Shown piece after piece: positions 36,791-49,298 of a DNA stretch of 64,000 bases (positions within the stretch are counted from its first letter, which is position 1; each line of letters begins with the position of its first letter). The stretch is from NCBI GenBank assembly GCA_025642075.2, contig JAODUO010001183.1, forward strand, positions 62,001 to 126,000. The letters run 5' to 3'. The translations under genes were made by a program, and so were the position numbers. Under the pieces are notes generated by a model that had not been told where the DNA came from, did no database searches, and saw nothing but the letters and a program-made list of their open reading frames with translations. The stretch comes from Ridgeia piscesae (lineage: Eukaryota; Annelida; Polychaeta; Sabellida; Siboglinidae).

Positions 36791-37140
36791 GTCACTGCAG
36801 AACACAACCAGACAAGTCTAACCACGTTTTCCGTCTCCGAATGTGTTTGTATCCAACCAGTAGTATAAAATCATTAATGTGACGGTGACTAAGACGTATG
36901 TAGTCGTCCGAAATATAGGAATGTTTGATGCGCATGCATATTTCAACATGGCTTGCTATGCAAACGTCAAGGAAGTAATAAACTGTAACCGCCACATCTG
37001 TAACGAAACCATACAAATCTAGTCACGTTTTCAAGTATGGTGTTATGTTTGTATGTTACATAAGCACTCATCAAGTTTCATTTTTACAGCTTGATGGCGC
37101 ACGAGTATAATTAATTCCTATGTAAATAAAATAAATATAC

Positions 37141-37241
<101 letters not shown>

Positions 37242-37384
37242 GTATAGATAAATACATAAATAAAATAAATTGAATAAATAAATTCGCTAACATTCAATAA
37301 ATCAAATAAATCAATAAAATCGAATACATAAATTAATGAATAAATAACATTAATAAAATCAGGCAAATTCGCTAACATTTCACA

Positions 37385-37500
37385 ATTTCATCGCGATCAT
37401 GTTTTCGTATTTTATACTACATCAGCATTGTATTTTATAGTAAAATAAAAATATCCTAGCGGTTCAGCGCGATAGCGTTGCCACTTTTTCGTGTAGCTGT
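37385..37500 (+). repeat. Satellite-like repeat piece upstream of TSP1 exon
   Basis: Strings such as 'atcgcgatcatgttttcgta' and 'cagcgcgatagcgttgccac' belong to the family filling element 3. The piece ends about 12 bp before the acceptor of the TSP1 exon, so it lies where the branch point would be expected. Confidence 0.6.
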
Positions 37501-37512
37501 TTTTCATTTCAG

Positions 37513-37671
37513 CGTGGGGCTCATGGGGACCGTGGGCCAAGTGTTCTAAGACGTGTGGTGATGGTCAGAGAATGCGAAGACGAGAATGCGATAGTCCGAG
37601 ACCTTCTGGAGGCATGACTTGTAGTGGGGACCGTGGAGAGTCGGTGCTTTGTAATGAAAATCCTTGTCCAG
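37513..37671 (+). CDS. Thrombospondin type 1 (TSP1) exon A
   Basis: A 159 bp symmetric phase 1-1 exon between a 'ttttcatttcag' acceptor and a GTAAGC donor. It encodes one complete TSP1 repeat. It opens WGSWGPWAKCSKTCGDGQ with the W-x-x-W-x-x-W ladder used for C-mannosylation. It has the CSKTCG motif, a C-x-x-(S/T)-C-G O-fucosylation site, and an alternating arginine layer (QRMRRREC). Six cysteines are present in all, with the repeat closing at NENPCP. It follows the FN2 exon in frame. Extracellular adhesion or matrix binding is the usual role of such repeats; nothing here identifies a ligand. Confidence 0.95.
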
Positions 37672-37683
37672 GTAAGCTACGTG

Positions 37684-37846
<163 letters not shown>

Positions 37847-38151
37847 CTCGGATCGTTTCTGATTAAAATGTACCCGCAATGAACGACTAAAGAGTCCATG
37901 ACCAAGGAGGCGGCTCTGGTCAACTATGGCTACGAGCAGGGGTTGCTAAAAATGTCTGCGTAAAATACAGCCGCCAAAACAGGTAGCGCCGTACATCGTC
38001 AGAACTCTTCTAAGAGATGAACAGATACAAGAACTCAAATGTTGATATGGGGTGTATTGGGGATCGGAGAAGTGACAAGACGAGAGGAATATTTCAAATC
38101 CAAACAAAATGGTCACGTATTATGCCATTATAAAGCAAACAACGGCCAAGC

Positions 38152-39352
38152 ATGATTATGCTTTTTCCTGAACAGGAAATGGAAACACCATATAGTGAGG
38201 TAAACAGTATCATCCCCAGAGTAGCAGAACGTGTTCTGTTCATAACAAAGCGCTATAAACTGAAGATATGGCTCTGTGATAACGGACTCGTGATGAATAA
38301 CAACAAGTCACAAGCCATTGTCATCCATTCATCAAACCTGCGTACACCAACCTCGTTAACCCGCGTCAACATATGTGGCCAGCTCGTTATACGGGATCTA
38401 GGATTCAACGTCGACGCAAACCTAACAATGACGTCACAAGTGGCCAACGTGTGTCGCTCCGCCTACTACCATCTGTCACGAATCGCCAAGATACGAGACT
38501 CCATCAGTACCACTGTATGTAAGAGTCTCATACACGGACACGTAACTTCGCGACTCGACTACGGCAACGCAATATTACACGGCATAAGTGATCGTCACAT
38601 GCACCCTCTGGAAATGGTCCAGCGGTCTGCGGCACGAATTGTCAGGCAAATTCGGCGGCGCGACCGGCAGTCCATGACAACAATACTGCGGCAGTTACAC
38701 TGGTTGCCTGTCAGAAAGCGAATCGATTTTAAACTACTTGTACTTGTGCACAGGGCCATATACAATGGCACGCCGGAGTATCTTGCGGCACTGCTACGCC
38801 GCCACACACCTCCCCGTTCGCTGCGCTCTGCAGGCGGGTTACTGCTAGAGGTGCCCAGAGTCAACCTGGAACGTTTCGGCCGCCGTGCATTTGCCTGTGC
38901 AGGACCCACTGTGTGGAACAAACTTCCAAGGAACATACGTGAAAACAGCAACATTACACAGTTCAAGAAGCAATTAAAGACACTTTTATTTTCCACATAA
39001 CTAGTTTCACACAACGAACATTATATTTTAGCTAATTTATTATTACGATGTATACATATATTATTTATTTTATTTATTTTTATTACTATCAGTGCAGTAT
39101 AGCGGGTTCTAATGTTTTGTTTGTAATGTATATATTTAATATTCATTTTTTTAAAGAATTATATAATTTATACATAGCCAATTTTACACGGTTTTTATCA
39201 TAGTGTCTCATTACTTTATATTATTATCATTATTACTGTCACCATTATTTTAATAAGTATACGCAAATTTACATGTATGTACACACCCGTGAACGGGACA
39301 GCCGTCCCGGATTTCATGGTGTCAAAATAAAGTTATTATTATTATTATTATA
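38152..39352 (+). mobile_element. LINE 3' half with 282-codon open frame and (ATT)n tail
   Basis: The frame 38152-39000 is uninterrupted and covers the segment after the RT active site to the C-terminus. The pieces are LKIWLCDNGLVMNNNKSQAI, ICGQLVIRDLGFNVDANLTM, a LDYGNAIL block, LHWLPVRKRIDFKLLVLVHR, and the ending RFGRRAFACAGPTVWNKLP. This is a CR1/L2-type ORF2 C-terminus. The 3' UTR ends with a small hairpin (CGGGACAGCCGTCCCG at about 39296-39311) and an ATT-repeat tail at about 39334-39352. It is 5'-truncated and lacks the catalytic core, but the open frame indicates youth. It lies in the intron between the two TSP1 exons. Confidence 0.9.
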
Positions 39353-39944
39353 TACAAATATGTGGTTGAAAACCCCGAAAACGTCTCCAGTAAGGTTTTA
39401 AAATGGGAAACATTATATTCCAATATATTTGAAAATAGTTGCTTCCATATGAAAGTATATATGCTGAACTTCTAGGAACTATCATCCTTCTCATCCAATC
39501 TAACCTTGTTTTATTGCGCCAACCTGTCAAACGAGGATGATTTCCCGTCTTTTTTTCCCAATGTATCCTACGTTATCCGCCACCTTGTCGTACTAAAGAT
39601 GCGTGGGCATACTTTAAAATAATAATTAATAAATTAACAATGAGCGTAATGCTAGATGAAGTATGTAGAACTGATTCAGGTTCAGATTATTTTTAATATG
39701 AGATTTCTTTTTTGGAAAATGTGAGTTTGTTTTGAAGATGCAGAAAAATGTGTAGTTGCAAAAGTTTTCCAAAAGCCACAATTATTGAATCAAGTAGGCC
39801 ACGTAAATGGTTTTGGTACGATGTTTTGCATTGGCTAGCTATCATTTTGTTATCCAGATTTCTGATTTAAACCAGCTGCAAGTGATAGCTTAATTTTGCA
39901 TACAAAAATAACTACGTCTAAGTGGAATTATACGATACTAATCT
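39353..39944. other. Intronic DNA, nothing recognised
   Basis: AT-rich with no domain, repeat or exon signature seen. Confidence 0.5.
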
Positions 39945-40625
39945 CTCGTTGTGAAGGAAATCTCACTTGTACAATATCACATTTGTTTGTCATACATGCA
40001 TTGCTAAATACAAGTTTAGTTTTGCAAATTGGGTATCAGACCCGCTGCAAAACCACTTTCGTTTGGATCTGACTCAAACGTTGCCGTAAGAACGCATGGA
40101 ATGTGTTACAACGCTTTCTTCCCCGCGATAACGTAGAATACAGGATAACGTAAAATACATCATTTGGTATTATTGGACCATATGTAATTAAAGTAGGTAT
40201 GTATATCATGCACAACTTTTATTTCACAAAATAAATAAGGTAATCTCGTATGGTATACCTTGAATATAAACTCTGAAAACAACATTATTTCATTATGAAG
40301 GGAATCTAGCTAGTACAATATTACGTTTGTTTGTCATGCATGCACTGCTAAATACAAACTTATCTTTTGTTTTGCAAATTGTGCGTTAGACCCGCAGCAG
40401 AACCACTTTCGTTTGGATCTGGCCTAAACTTTGCCATAAGAACAGTATGGAATGTGTTATTATGCTTCCTTCCCCGCGATAACGTAGAATACCGGATAAC
40501 GTAAAATACACCATTTGGTATTATCGAACGATACGTGATTAAATTAGGTGTCTATATTATGCACAACTTGTATTTCACAAAGGAAACAAGGTACCCTCAT
40601 ATATTATACCTTGATTGTATACAGG
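39945..40625. repeat. Tandem duplication, unit about 350 bp, two copies
   Basis: Copy 1 (about 39950-40275) and copy 2 (about 40300-40625) share long collinear blocks. Examples are 'accactttcgtttggatctg', 'ccccgcgataacgtagaata' and 'tggaatgtgttat'. Partial echoes ('gataacttagaatacatt') occur near 40650 and 40840. No coding content recognised. Confidence 0.85.
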
Positions 40626-41224
40626 GGAAAGCACGTATATGAAAGAAGTGGATAACTTAGAATACATTCTTAACGAGGACGCTGTTTTTCTGCCGTTTTG
40701 ATGTCTTCTGACGATCAGAAAAGTTGACTATGCTCATAGCTTATGTTTTTAGATGACAACCCCATGTATATGTGTTAAGCAGACATACTTTCCAATCAGA
40801 TAGCTTTTCATTGGTGCACAGTGATGATATATATTATGCGGATAACATACAATACATTAATTTTTTGGACAAGTTATATACGTGGGTAAGGTAAGGAAAT
40901 ATATGCGAATATTTTAGAGAATATCATAAAATAATATATATGTATTCTAAGAATGAACTAAAACATGTAGTTAAGCAGCTAACAGTTACTAAATATTACA
41001 GTTACCATACGTTTTAATACTACCCTTTGCTGTGAACAATCCAAAATGGGATTTTGTGTGTGTGTGTTTCATAACCACAAACTCATATAAATTATCATAC
41101 TACCATGAACACACAACTATCGCAAGAAAGAGCAAGCCGAGCTGCATTTGACTAAGCTATTTATATTCCTATTAAAGCCATACCACTTATATTATATATA
41201 GATATTTGCTACTGGCGACGATTT
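40626..41224. other. Intronic DNA, nothing recognised
   Basis: Apart from partial echoes of the tandem duplication, no feature was identified. Confidence 0.5.
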
Positions 41225-42230
41225 TGGGGTTTTCAACCATATACACCAACAACATCATATTCAAAAGAAGACATCAATATCTTCTACAACGACGTGGATG
41301 AGACTTTAGGGAAACCAAACCACTACATGATAGTGATGGGAGACTTCTATACTCAAATGGGGACTAAAACAAAACATATGGAAACAGCAACGGGCACATT
41401 TGGGCTCGAAACAGAAACGAGACAGGCGACACCTTGGGAGAATGGGCAAATAAAGAAAGTACGAAATAATGAATACAGTGGTTCAGAAGAAAGCAGGGAG
41501 GAGATGGACATGGAACAGCCCAAACGGTGTAGCGAAGTTCGAAATTAATTACACCCTAACAAACATGTCACAGATCGTCAAAGATGTAACAGTCGTCAAC
41601 CAAATCAACATTGGAATTGACTTCAGAATGGTTATGAGCGACATCAAACTGGACTTAGAGATGGAAAAGAAAACAGTGATGACCAAGAAGTTACCAAGAA
41701 CAGATACAAAATAAACTGGACCAAAGAAGATCAAAATCCGACTAGAATTGAGAAACCGATTTGAAAGACAAGAACTAGACTACATTGACAACATCAGCGA
41801 AAGCATCACATACATGATCCAACGAAGCGCCACAAGAGTATCGTAAGCATTCGACAAGCCACGTGAAATACAGGATATTGTCACCAACACGAACGCTAAT
41901 GACGAAACGACGAGCAGTGAAGGGAAACTGGGAAGATAAACAAGGAATATAATATGGAGAAATATGGAACACAAAAAGAAAGCCAAAGAAGATATCAGGA
42001 AATACAACCAAGAGAACATTCGAGAAATGATCAGGGCATTAAATAGGCTGAATAAAGTCAGTAGAACGCAGACACTAGGCCAATAAAGCCAGATTACACT
42101 CCTAGACAAGCAGGGTAGAAAAATCCATGCAAATTATACGCTAGCAGTCGAACAAACATATATGGAATGGAGTATGTTAAACGTCACATACAGGGACAGA
42201 AAAACAAAAAACTGAGTAAGAGAAATAACA
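41225..42230 (+). mobile_element. RTE-like LINE endonuclease half, internally deleted
   Basis: Plus-strand frames give an RTE-type APE endonuclease. They run from YTPTTSYSKEDINIFYNDVD-like residues near 41240, through VMGDFYTQMG (near 41335) and METATGTFGLETETR (near 41380). These are followed by KKAGRRWTW-SPNGVAK and an INIGIDFRMVMSDIKLD segment near 41608. The RT is missing. At about 42126-42230 the sequence jumps to the tail region seen near 31985-32060 of the other RTE copy. Frameshifts and stops are present. Confidence 0.8.
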
Positions 42231-42254
42231 AAGATTGCAGTCTTAACTAGCGCA

Positions 42255-42385
42255 TTCTCTTTCTCCGTCTCTGTCTGTCTTCTCTCAATCACTCTCATTC
42301 TCTGTCTCTCTCTCTTGCTTGCTCTTTCTCTCCCTCCCTCCCTCCCTCCCCCTCCCTCCACCCCCCTCTCTCTCTCTCTGTTTTA
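42255..42385. repeat. CT-rich low-complexity tract
   Basis: About 130 bp dominated by TCTCTC and CCCTCC. Confidence 0.9.
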
Positions 42386-42439
42386 GGTTTTGACATACGT
42401 ACTGACACACATACACACGCAAGCATAAACACGTACACA

Positions 42440-43195
42440 TGCAAACACATGTGTGCGTCGTAATGTGTACTGAACTATGCGCGTCAAACTGTGTACTGCA
42501 GTGTTTGCGTCGTACAATGTATTGAACTGTGTGCGTCGTACAGTGTATTGAACTGTGCGCGTCGTACTGTGTACTTAACTGTTTGCATAGTACTGTGAAC
42601 TGAACGCTGTGCATCAGACTGTGTACTGAACTGTGTGCGTCGTACTAAGAACTGAACTGTGTGCATCGTACTGTGGACTGAGCTGTGTGCGTCATACTGT
42701 GTACCAAACTGTGTGCGTCGTACTGTGAACTGAATTCTGCGCGTCGAATGTTGTACTGAACTGCGTACTGAACGTTATGTTCGTCCTGTGTACTGAACTG
42801 TGTCCATAAATCTGTGTACTAACCTGTGTGCCATGTACTGTGTACTGAACCGTATGAGTCATAGAGTATGCTGAACTGTGTGTGTCTTACAGTGCACAAA
42901 ACTGTGCGTCGCACAGTGTATTCATATATGTGAATCACACTGTGTATTGAAATGTGTGTGTGTGTGTCGTACAGTGTACTAAACAACGTCGTACTGTTTG
43001 TTGTTGAGCTGTGTGCGACGTACTGTGTATTGAGATATGTGCGTCGTACCATATACGTAACTGTGTGTGTCGTAAAGTGTACTGAACAGCGTCGCACTGT
43101 TTGTTGAACTGTGTGCAAGGTACTGTGCACTGAAATGTGTCCGTCAAGCTGTGTACTGAAATGTGTGTGAAGTACTGCGTACTGAACTGGTGAGA
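42440..43195. repeat. Minisatellite, unit about 30 bp
   Basis: The core 'tactgtgtactgaactgtgt' plus 'gcgtcg' recurs more than twenty times with point changes over about 750 bp. On the reverse strand this gives long open but meaningless frames. Confidence 0.9.
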
Positions 43196-43624
43196 GTGTT
43201 TGAAGGGCACACAGGTATTAAATGGAACACGATTTCTGCTTCGCTGCATAATATACTATCACGCTACAATTAGTGCGCGTAGACTCTCCGTGCACAAGTT
43301 TCCATATATGTTTATCGCCACGTGTTCATCCATAAAACTGGAGAGACTGAAGGGTATATCAACTTATTCACAGTATTACCCGAAGAAACACAATTCTGAC
43401 CTGGGCTCTCTTGGTTGCGAGTTCATAACAGTAGTCACTGAACCAATGGGAGTCTCAGTGAGTCTCTTTATGTTAATTATATCCATGGATGGATTTATTG
43501 TAAAACTAAATATGTGTGTCTGTCATCAGGTCGTCGCACTAGGTTCGCAGTGAACAAAGTGATACTCTCGTTTATTGGACTTTGAACTGATACTCAGCTG
43601 TTACATGTTTTAATGTTTACTATC
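43196..43624. other. Intronic DNA with an unassigned open frame
   Basis: A 117-codon plus-strand frame at 43200-43553 has no recognised domain and no splice-site support, and it is probably chance. Confidence 0.35.
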
Positions 43625-43730
43625 CAAGTGCAGTGTATACATTAATGTTGGTAGAAATATACTAATTTATCAGTCAAAACTAAATCAAAAATTATTTTGT
43701 TGGATGCCTACTTCGGCATGATAGAATACT
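43625..43730 (-). repeat. Dispersed repeat, inverted partial copy
   Basis: Reversed, this matches the start of the repeat at 44460-44785: 'atccaacaaaat' then 'taccaacat' then 'tacactgcac' in the same order. Confidence 0.75.
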
Positions 43731-43883
43731 GTGTATCGCGCAATGCTGTATAGTCCTCAGTGATGTCACGTTTGGAAATGTCCTTATCAATCTCGATCCC
43801 TCTCTCTTTCTCTCTCTCTCATACATTTGCGTGTGTCTGTGTTATTACGTTGGGTGTGGTCAAATTGACGTATGGAAAAGGAG

Positions 43884-44459
<576 letters not shown>

Positions 44460-44785
44460 CCATCATACCGATTTAGGCATCCAACAAAATCATATATGTT
44501 GATGACGATTTGATATAAATTAGGAGGTTTCTACCAACATCAATTCATACACTGCACTTGCTAAATTGCGACCTGTCATCGGTAAAGCAATCTTTACGTG
44601 GCTCAACATTAAATAAGGTATATTTATTATCACTAATGCGACAACATAGTATTCTTTACTTTGTCGTAGTTTATTTGGTGAACTATCGTACGTGATGTAG
44701 CGAAAACGCGCGACGAAAATATTCAGCGAGTATTTGTACAGTTGTGGGAAAATAAATATATTTCTTCTTAATCATTATGCACTGA
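44460..44785 (+). repeat. Dispersed 310 bp repeat, copy upstream of TSP1 exon B
   Basis: Collinear with 46378-46690, sharing blocks such as 'ctaccaacatcaat', 'gtggctcaacattaaataag' and 'aatgcga.aacatagtatt'. No coding content. The two copies bracket TSP1 exon B. Confidence 0.85.
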
Positions 44786-44980
44786 TGTAGCCAATAAATA
44801 AAATAAAAACAATATATATATATAATCAATCATATAAGCATTTCATACGAACATACACACACGTGTGCACACGCGCATGCACACACACGCGGACGCACGC
44901 ACACACACGCGGACGCACGCACACACCTTCATCACTTTTCTATTATAACATATTCAAGCTTAAGATCTTTCATTTGGCAG

Positions 44981-45151
44981 TAGCTGGAGGTTGGAGTTCA
45001 TGGACACCGTCGTCCACGTGCTCTGTCACGTGTGGTGGTGGACAACAACGGGTAACCCGTACGTGCACCAATCCGGAACCCAAATACGGAGGCGACGCTT
45101 GTTCTGGGAAGGACAATGATTCGAGGACTTGTAATAGCAGTCCTTGCGCAG
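44981..45151 (+). CDS. TSP1 exon B, with abnormal donor site
   Basis: It follows a 'catttggcag' acceptor and enters in phase 1 (G+TA gives Val). It encodes a full TSP1 repeat. It opens GGWSSWTPSSTCSVTCGGGQ, so the third ladder tryptophan is replaced. The CSVTCG O-fucosylation motif and QQRVTRTC arginine layer are present, as are six cysteines, closing with NSSPCA. By analogy with exon A the exon should end one base into the next codon (45151) before a GT. But 45152 begins TGTGTT, so a phase-1 canonical donor is missing. The nearest GT donors, at 45151 and 45153, leave phase 0 or 2, and both lead to early stops in the next exon. The exon itself is sound. Confidence 0.9.
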
Positions 45152-45155
45152 TGTG

Positions 45156-45210
<55 letters not shown>

Positions 45211-45266
45211 GTGTGTGTTGTGTGTGTGTGAATGTACGTGTGAGTGTGTGCGTGTATGCATGGTCG

Positions 45267-45308
<42 letters not shown>

Positions 45309-45340
45309 GTTGTGTGTATGTGTGTGTGTGTTTGTGTTTG
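45151..45340. repeat. (TG)n array abutting the TSP1 exon B donor
   Basis: GT repeats start within one base of the last codon of exon B and continue, with interruptions, to about 45340. Confidence 0.95.
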
Positions 45341-45345
45341 TGCAC

Positions 45346-45445
45346 AGTTTTCCACAGATGTAGCGAAAATGCCCGCCAAAAAGTCGAGTCTGCGAGTACA
45401 GTTTCTACAGTTTTGGAAAAATATATCCATTTTTGTCTTCTTCAT
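45346..45445 (+). repeat. Dispersed repeat, partial copy downstream of exon B
   Basis: Matches the end of the 44460-44785 and 46378-46690 repeats: 'gatgtagcgaaaatgc' then 'acagttt.ggaaaa' then 'tatccat' and 'cttcttcat'. Confidence 0.75.
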
Positions 45446-45830
45446 TATACACTCGTGTGACCGATAAAGATGACAATGTATTAATCATAAATCAAAAACG
45501 CACATATGCACACGCACAGATCATAATTGCATCATACGATTGAGCAACGTAGATATGAGCAATATGATATAAATGTAAAAATGCATGCACAACCGGACGT
45601 ACACGTAAACACACGCACACATACACACGCATACATCAGTACAAGTCGTGTGCTTTACTGAAAGTAAGGATTCCACTACATTTACACATTTGAACGACAA
45701 TAACATACGTTGTTATGTTTGATCCATGGCCCGATGCGTGACTGGAATAGATGTGATTCATTTTAATTCATTAACGCACGTATATACAATGACACCAACA
45801 CGCACCCCACACGCGGGTAGGCGGGGCAGC

Positions 45831-45995
45831 GTATGTATGTATGTATGTATGTATGTATGTATGTATGTATGTATGTATGTATGTATGTATGTATGTATGT
45901 ATGTATGTATGTATGTATGTATGTATGTATGTATGTATGTATGTATGTATGTATGTATGTATATATGTATATGACTATAAATTATGTGTTGATGT

Positions 45996-46064
<69 letters not shown>
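45831..46064. repeat. (TATG)n then (GA)n microsatellite
   Basis: About 130 bp of TATG repeats to about 45970, a short unique gap, then about 65 bp of GA repeats. Confidence 0.97.
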
Positions 46065-46066
<2 letters not shown>

Positions 46067-46377
46067 AGAAAATTCCCAAACATGACATCACTGAGAACTA
46101 TCCCGTATTCCGCGTGACACTTTTATGTCTCTTAAAATGCTTTCGTTTGATATATGTCTTTGTAATTTAATTTGTATTTTTTCCAATACGCATACACTTT
46201 ATTTGTTGAACAATGTAATATCTACTATACATGATAGGGCACCATGGTTTTGGTATTGCTCAGAAATGTCTACCAATTAAGTAGATCGGAAAAATCTGGC
46301 GTTTACATTGATTGAACATGAACTAGTCAATGTGAAAACTTTGAAACTTGAATATAAAAATGGCGATGCACAATGTT

Positions 46378-46690
46378 TCATCATTCCGATTTAGGTATCC
46401 AACAAAATCATATGTTTGATGAAGTTATGATATAAATTAGGTAGTCTCTACCAACATCAATTTATACACTGCACTTGCTAAACTGCGACCTGTAAGCAAT
46501 CTTTATGTGGCTCAACATTAAATAAGGCATTTTTATTATCAGTAATGCGACGACATAGTATTATTTACAATGTATCGTAGTTGATTTGGTGAACTATCAT
46601 ACATGATATAGCGAAAATGCGCGACGAAAATATCGAGTCTGTGAGTATTTGTACAGTTTTGGAAAAAATTATCCATTTCTTCTAGGCATT
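46378..46690 (+). repeat. Dispersed 310 bp repeat, second full copy
   Basis: Collinear with 44460-44785 over its whole length with moderate divergence. See that entry. Confidence 0.85.
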
Positions 46691-48899
46691 TAAACTTATC
46701 ATGAGAGATAATAGTTTTTGTAGGCACGGACTGTTTCTGATTAAATGATTCCGGGATATCGGCGAGATCGGCCTTGACCCCTACTACCAAGGGCTTCTTG
46801 TTTATGTAAACACCGGCGAATGTACTTGGAATTTATTCCAATTTGTTTGCTGTTTTAAATTAAATGTCAGTGCTTGGTCGCCTACGAAAATGTGCCACCG
46901 AGCAGAAGAGCGACGACACCAACCGTGCATAAAGGTGTACCTTGGAAAGATGGTGCATTTGTGGTTTGAAACGAAATAAACGGCCGGCATGGCAAATACG
47001 ATGTACCGTTCGCCAACTGAAACTCGCGGTCAAGTGTCTTTTTGACAGGCTAGTAAATCCTGTTTATGTAACTTCAACGATTAACACATAGTTTAGTCAT
47101 ATGACAATAAAGATTATGTTATGTGGCGGTATTCGCCTATGCCTTGAACTAATAATATTCGCTAATCCTGTCCTTCGGTCCGGATTTGTCTTCGCTAATA
47201 AGTAATTAATTCGCTAGAGTCACAATTAATTAATAGGCTAACTTAACCATAGCTAGACTACTCGCGCAGTTTTAAGGTAGGAAGTCCATGATAAGATGCC
47301 TCACAAGAGACAATTGCTTTCGTACTTTTGCTAATATATTAATATTTAAATACATGCATGTTTCATATTTTCGGAAAGTTTCGTCATCACACAGTATGCA
47401 GCATATATAGCTCTTCATCTCAGGTAAATATATGTTTTGGTACACATTACTCTGTCAACAAACCTTTTATAAAAAAATATACATGTATACACTGTACAAT
47501 CAATAAACACTACACGTGTATGTCATTTGTGAATGCAAGGGGTCTGTGCCTCTGGGGATGTGCCTCCAAGACGTTAGTAATTTGTCATACCTACTGACCT
47601 GTTATAATAGGTCCATGGTAATGTGCCCCCTCGAGTGTTTGAAATGTGCTAGCAGGTGATGTGGCTGAAGGTATGGTGGTGCGGTATTGAGAACACTTAG
47701 GATACACTATTTGGGTCATCCGCCAGCGGAAATGTTTGTGCCCCCTAAAATCGATTTCTGAATATGTCCCTGCGTATGATAGTGTCTTTGTCTGTATGAG
47801 AAATTTGCAGTAATGGATGTCGTTGATAAATTGTATATTGTTGGAATCACGTGGGGACTAAAGTAATGACAACATAAAGTGAAAACATTTCATTGAAACT
47901 TTTTGATGACATTGACTACAAAATAATGACAAGCACAATACAAGTACAACCACTGGTACAATCACTGCACATGATATATGTATTTATTTTTAATATCACA
48001 TGCAGATAAAAAACAAAGCAGTAATGAAATATTAGGAATAAGTTGAAAATATATTTGGTACATATAAAAAAGCAGTTACTTCTATCACGATTCATTCAAT
48101 CACAGAAAAATCCAGCACTAATACATGGTACGTAAAATGCTAGTTAAGTACAAAACATGAGTCCCATTTCTTAGGCATTCATATTTTTCGTTTTGTCGAG
48201 ATGACATTAGCTATAGTAAACATGTAGCTAATGTTGCATCTAATGGGGGCAAATTGTTCAGCATTCTGAAAGAATTGTTATAGGGCAATAAAATCCTGGA
48301 AATTATGTCCAAATACCCAAATATTTACAAGAGGTAGCAACATTTAACTGGTTACCTCCTAAAGTAATTTCTTTAGAAAGACTTGGCTTTCTAGACACAA
48401 TGTACATACACATAATATATACATATAATGTATACATAACAAATAAAGTAACTATATTGTGATAGTTCAGAGATGGAACGATTACAATAGATATTTAATC
48501 GAGTACGAGTACCGTTTCATTTGCGGTTGAAAGTTGATGTATTTTGCAATAATTACAATAAAGTACTTATTCCTTTAATCATTATTGAGGCTAGTATCTA
48601 GATGGAGTTATGTACGGAGGGGTTTTGTGCGAGGGGGTTTATCCCTGTAATTCCTGTAATCACCTGTAAGAAAAGAATCGGCTACAGATAGTGTGTGATA
48701 CTTTTCTTTTATACAGTTATTCATCGCATATTAATTTAAGTGTGGCTCAATGTTTCCTACAGTAATCGACATGTTGTTGGATTTAATAGGTCTGAGTAAA
48801 GCATAGCATGTCTGGCATTTAAATTTTATAACATGATTACCAAAATATCAAACAATTGTATTACTGAATTTTGCTAAATATATCATCACATGTACAATT
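46691..48899. other. Intronic DNA, no exon recognised
   Basis: Searched by eye for an exon that would repair the phase between TSP1 exon B and the stalk exon. None with an acceptor, donor and extracellular-type sequence was found. Short open frames at 46802-46990 (minus) and 47358-47597 (plus) are unassigned. Confidence 0.45.
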
Positions 48900-49298
48900 T
48901 CATACGTCAGAGCCATTATAATTGTCACTTTGATTCGTGTATAGGTAGACGTGGATGTACCGCAAAATTAATCTGGTATGCATTACCATCAAAGAAAGTG
49001 TACTCACACAGTAATGCCATCGATATCCAAGTCGACGTAATTCACTGAAAAATGTTGAACGTATCTTATAGTGTCGAGAGAGGTTCATGCCATATTTGCC
49101 AGACCATGACATCCACAGTTCTGTCACTGAATGCAAAGATAGTCGGGCATCACCATATTCGCATGTCAAGCAACCTGCATTCCATATTGGTATGTTTCTG
49201 GGTAAATGACTGGCCTGGAAGTCAGTGCAGACACAATCGGTACTGGGAAGTCTGTCATGGATGCAAAATACAACACAACTGAGATCACTCGGTTGCAT
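48900..49298 (-). other. Unassigned 132-codon open frame
   Basis: An uninterrupted minus-strand frame with balanced composition (for example YGMNLSRHYKIRSTFFSELR and RRLGYRWHYCVSTLSLM). No domain recognised and no splice evidence. It may be part of an unknown element or chance. Confidence 0.3.

Noticed and set aside
38253..39014. Minus-strand frames opposite the 282-codon LINE frame
   Set aside because: Shadows of the plus-strand ORF2 C-terminus, which has clear LINE motifs.
42484..43249. Minus-strand frames rich in His, Ser and Gln (MHTVQF-type repeats)
   Set aside because: They come from a 30 bp minisatellite. The frames shift between units and no domain is present.
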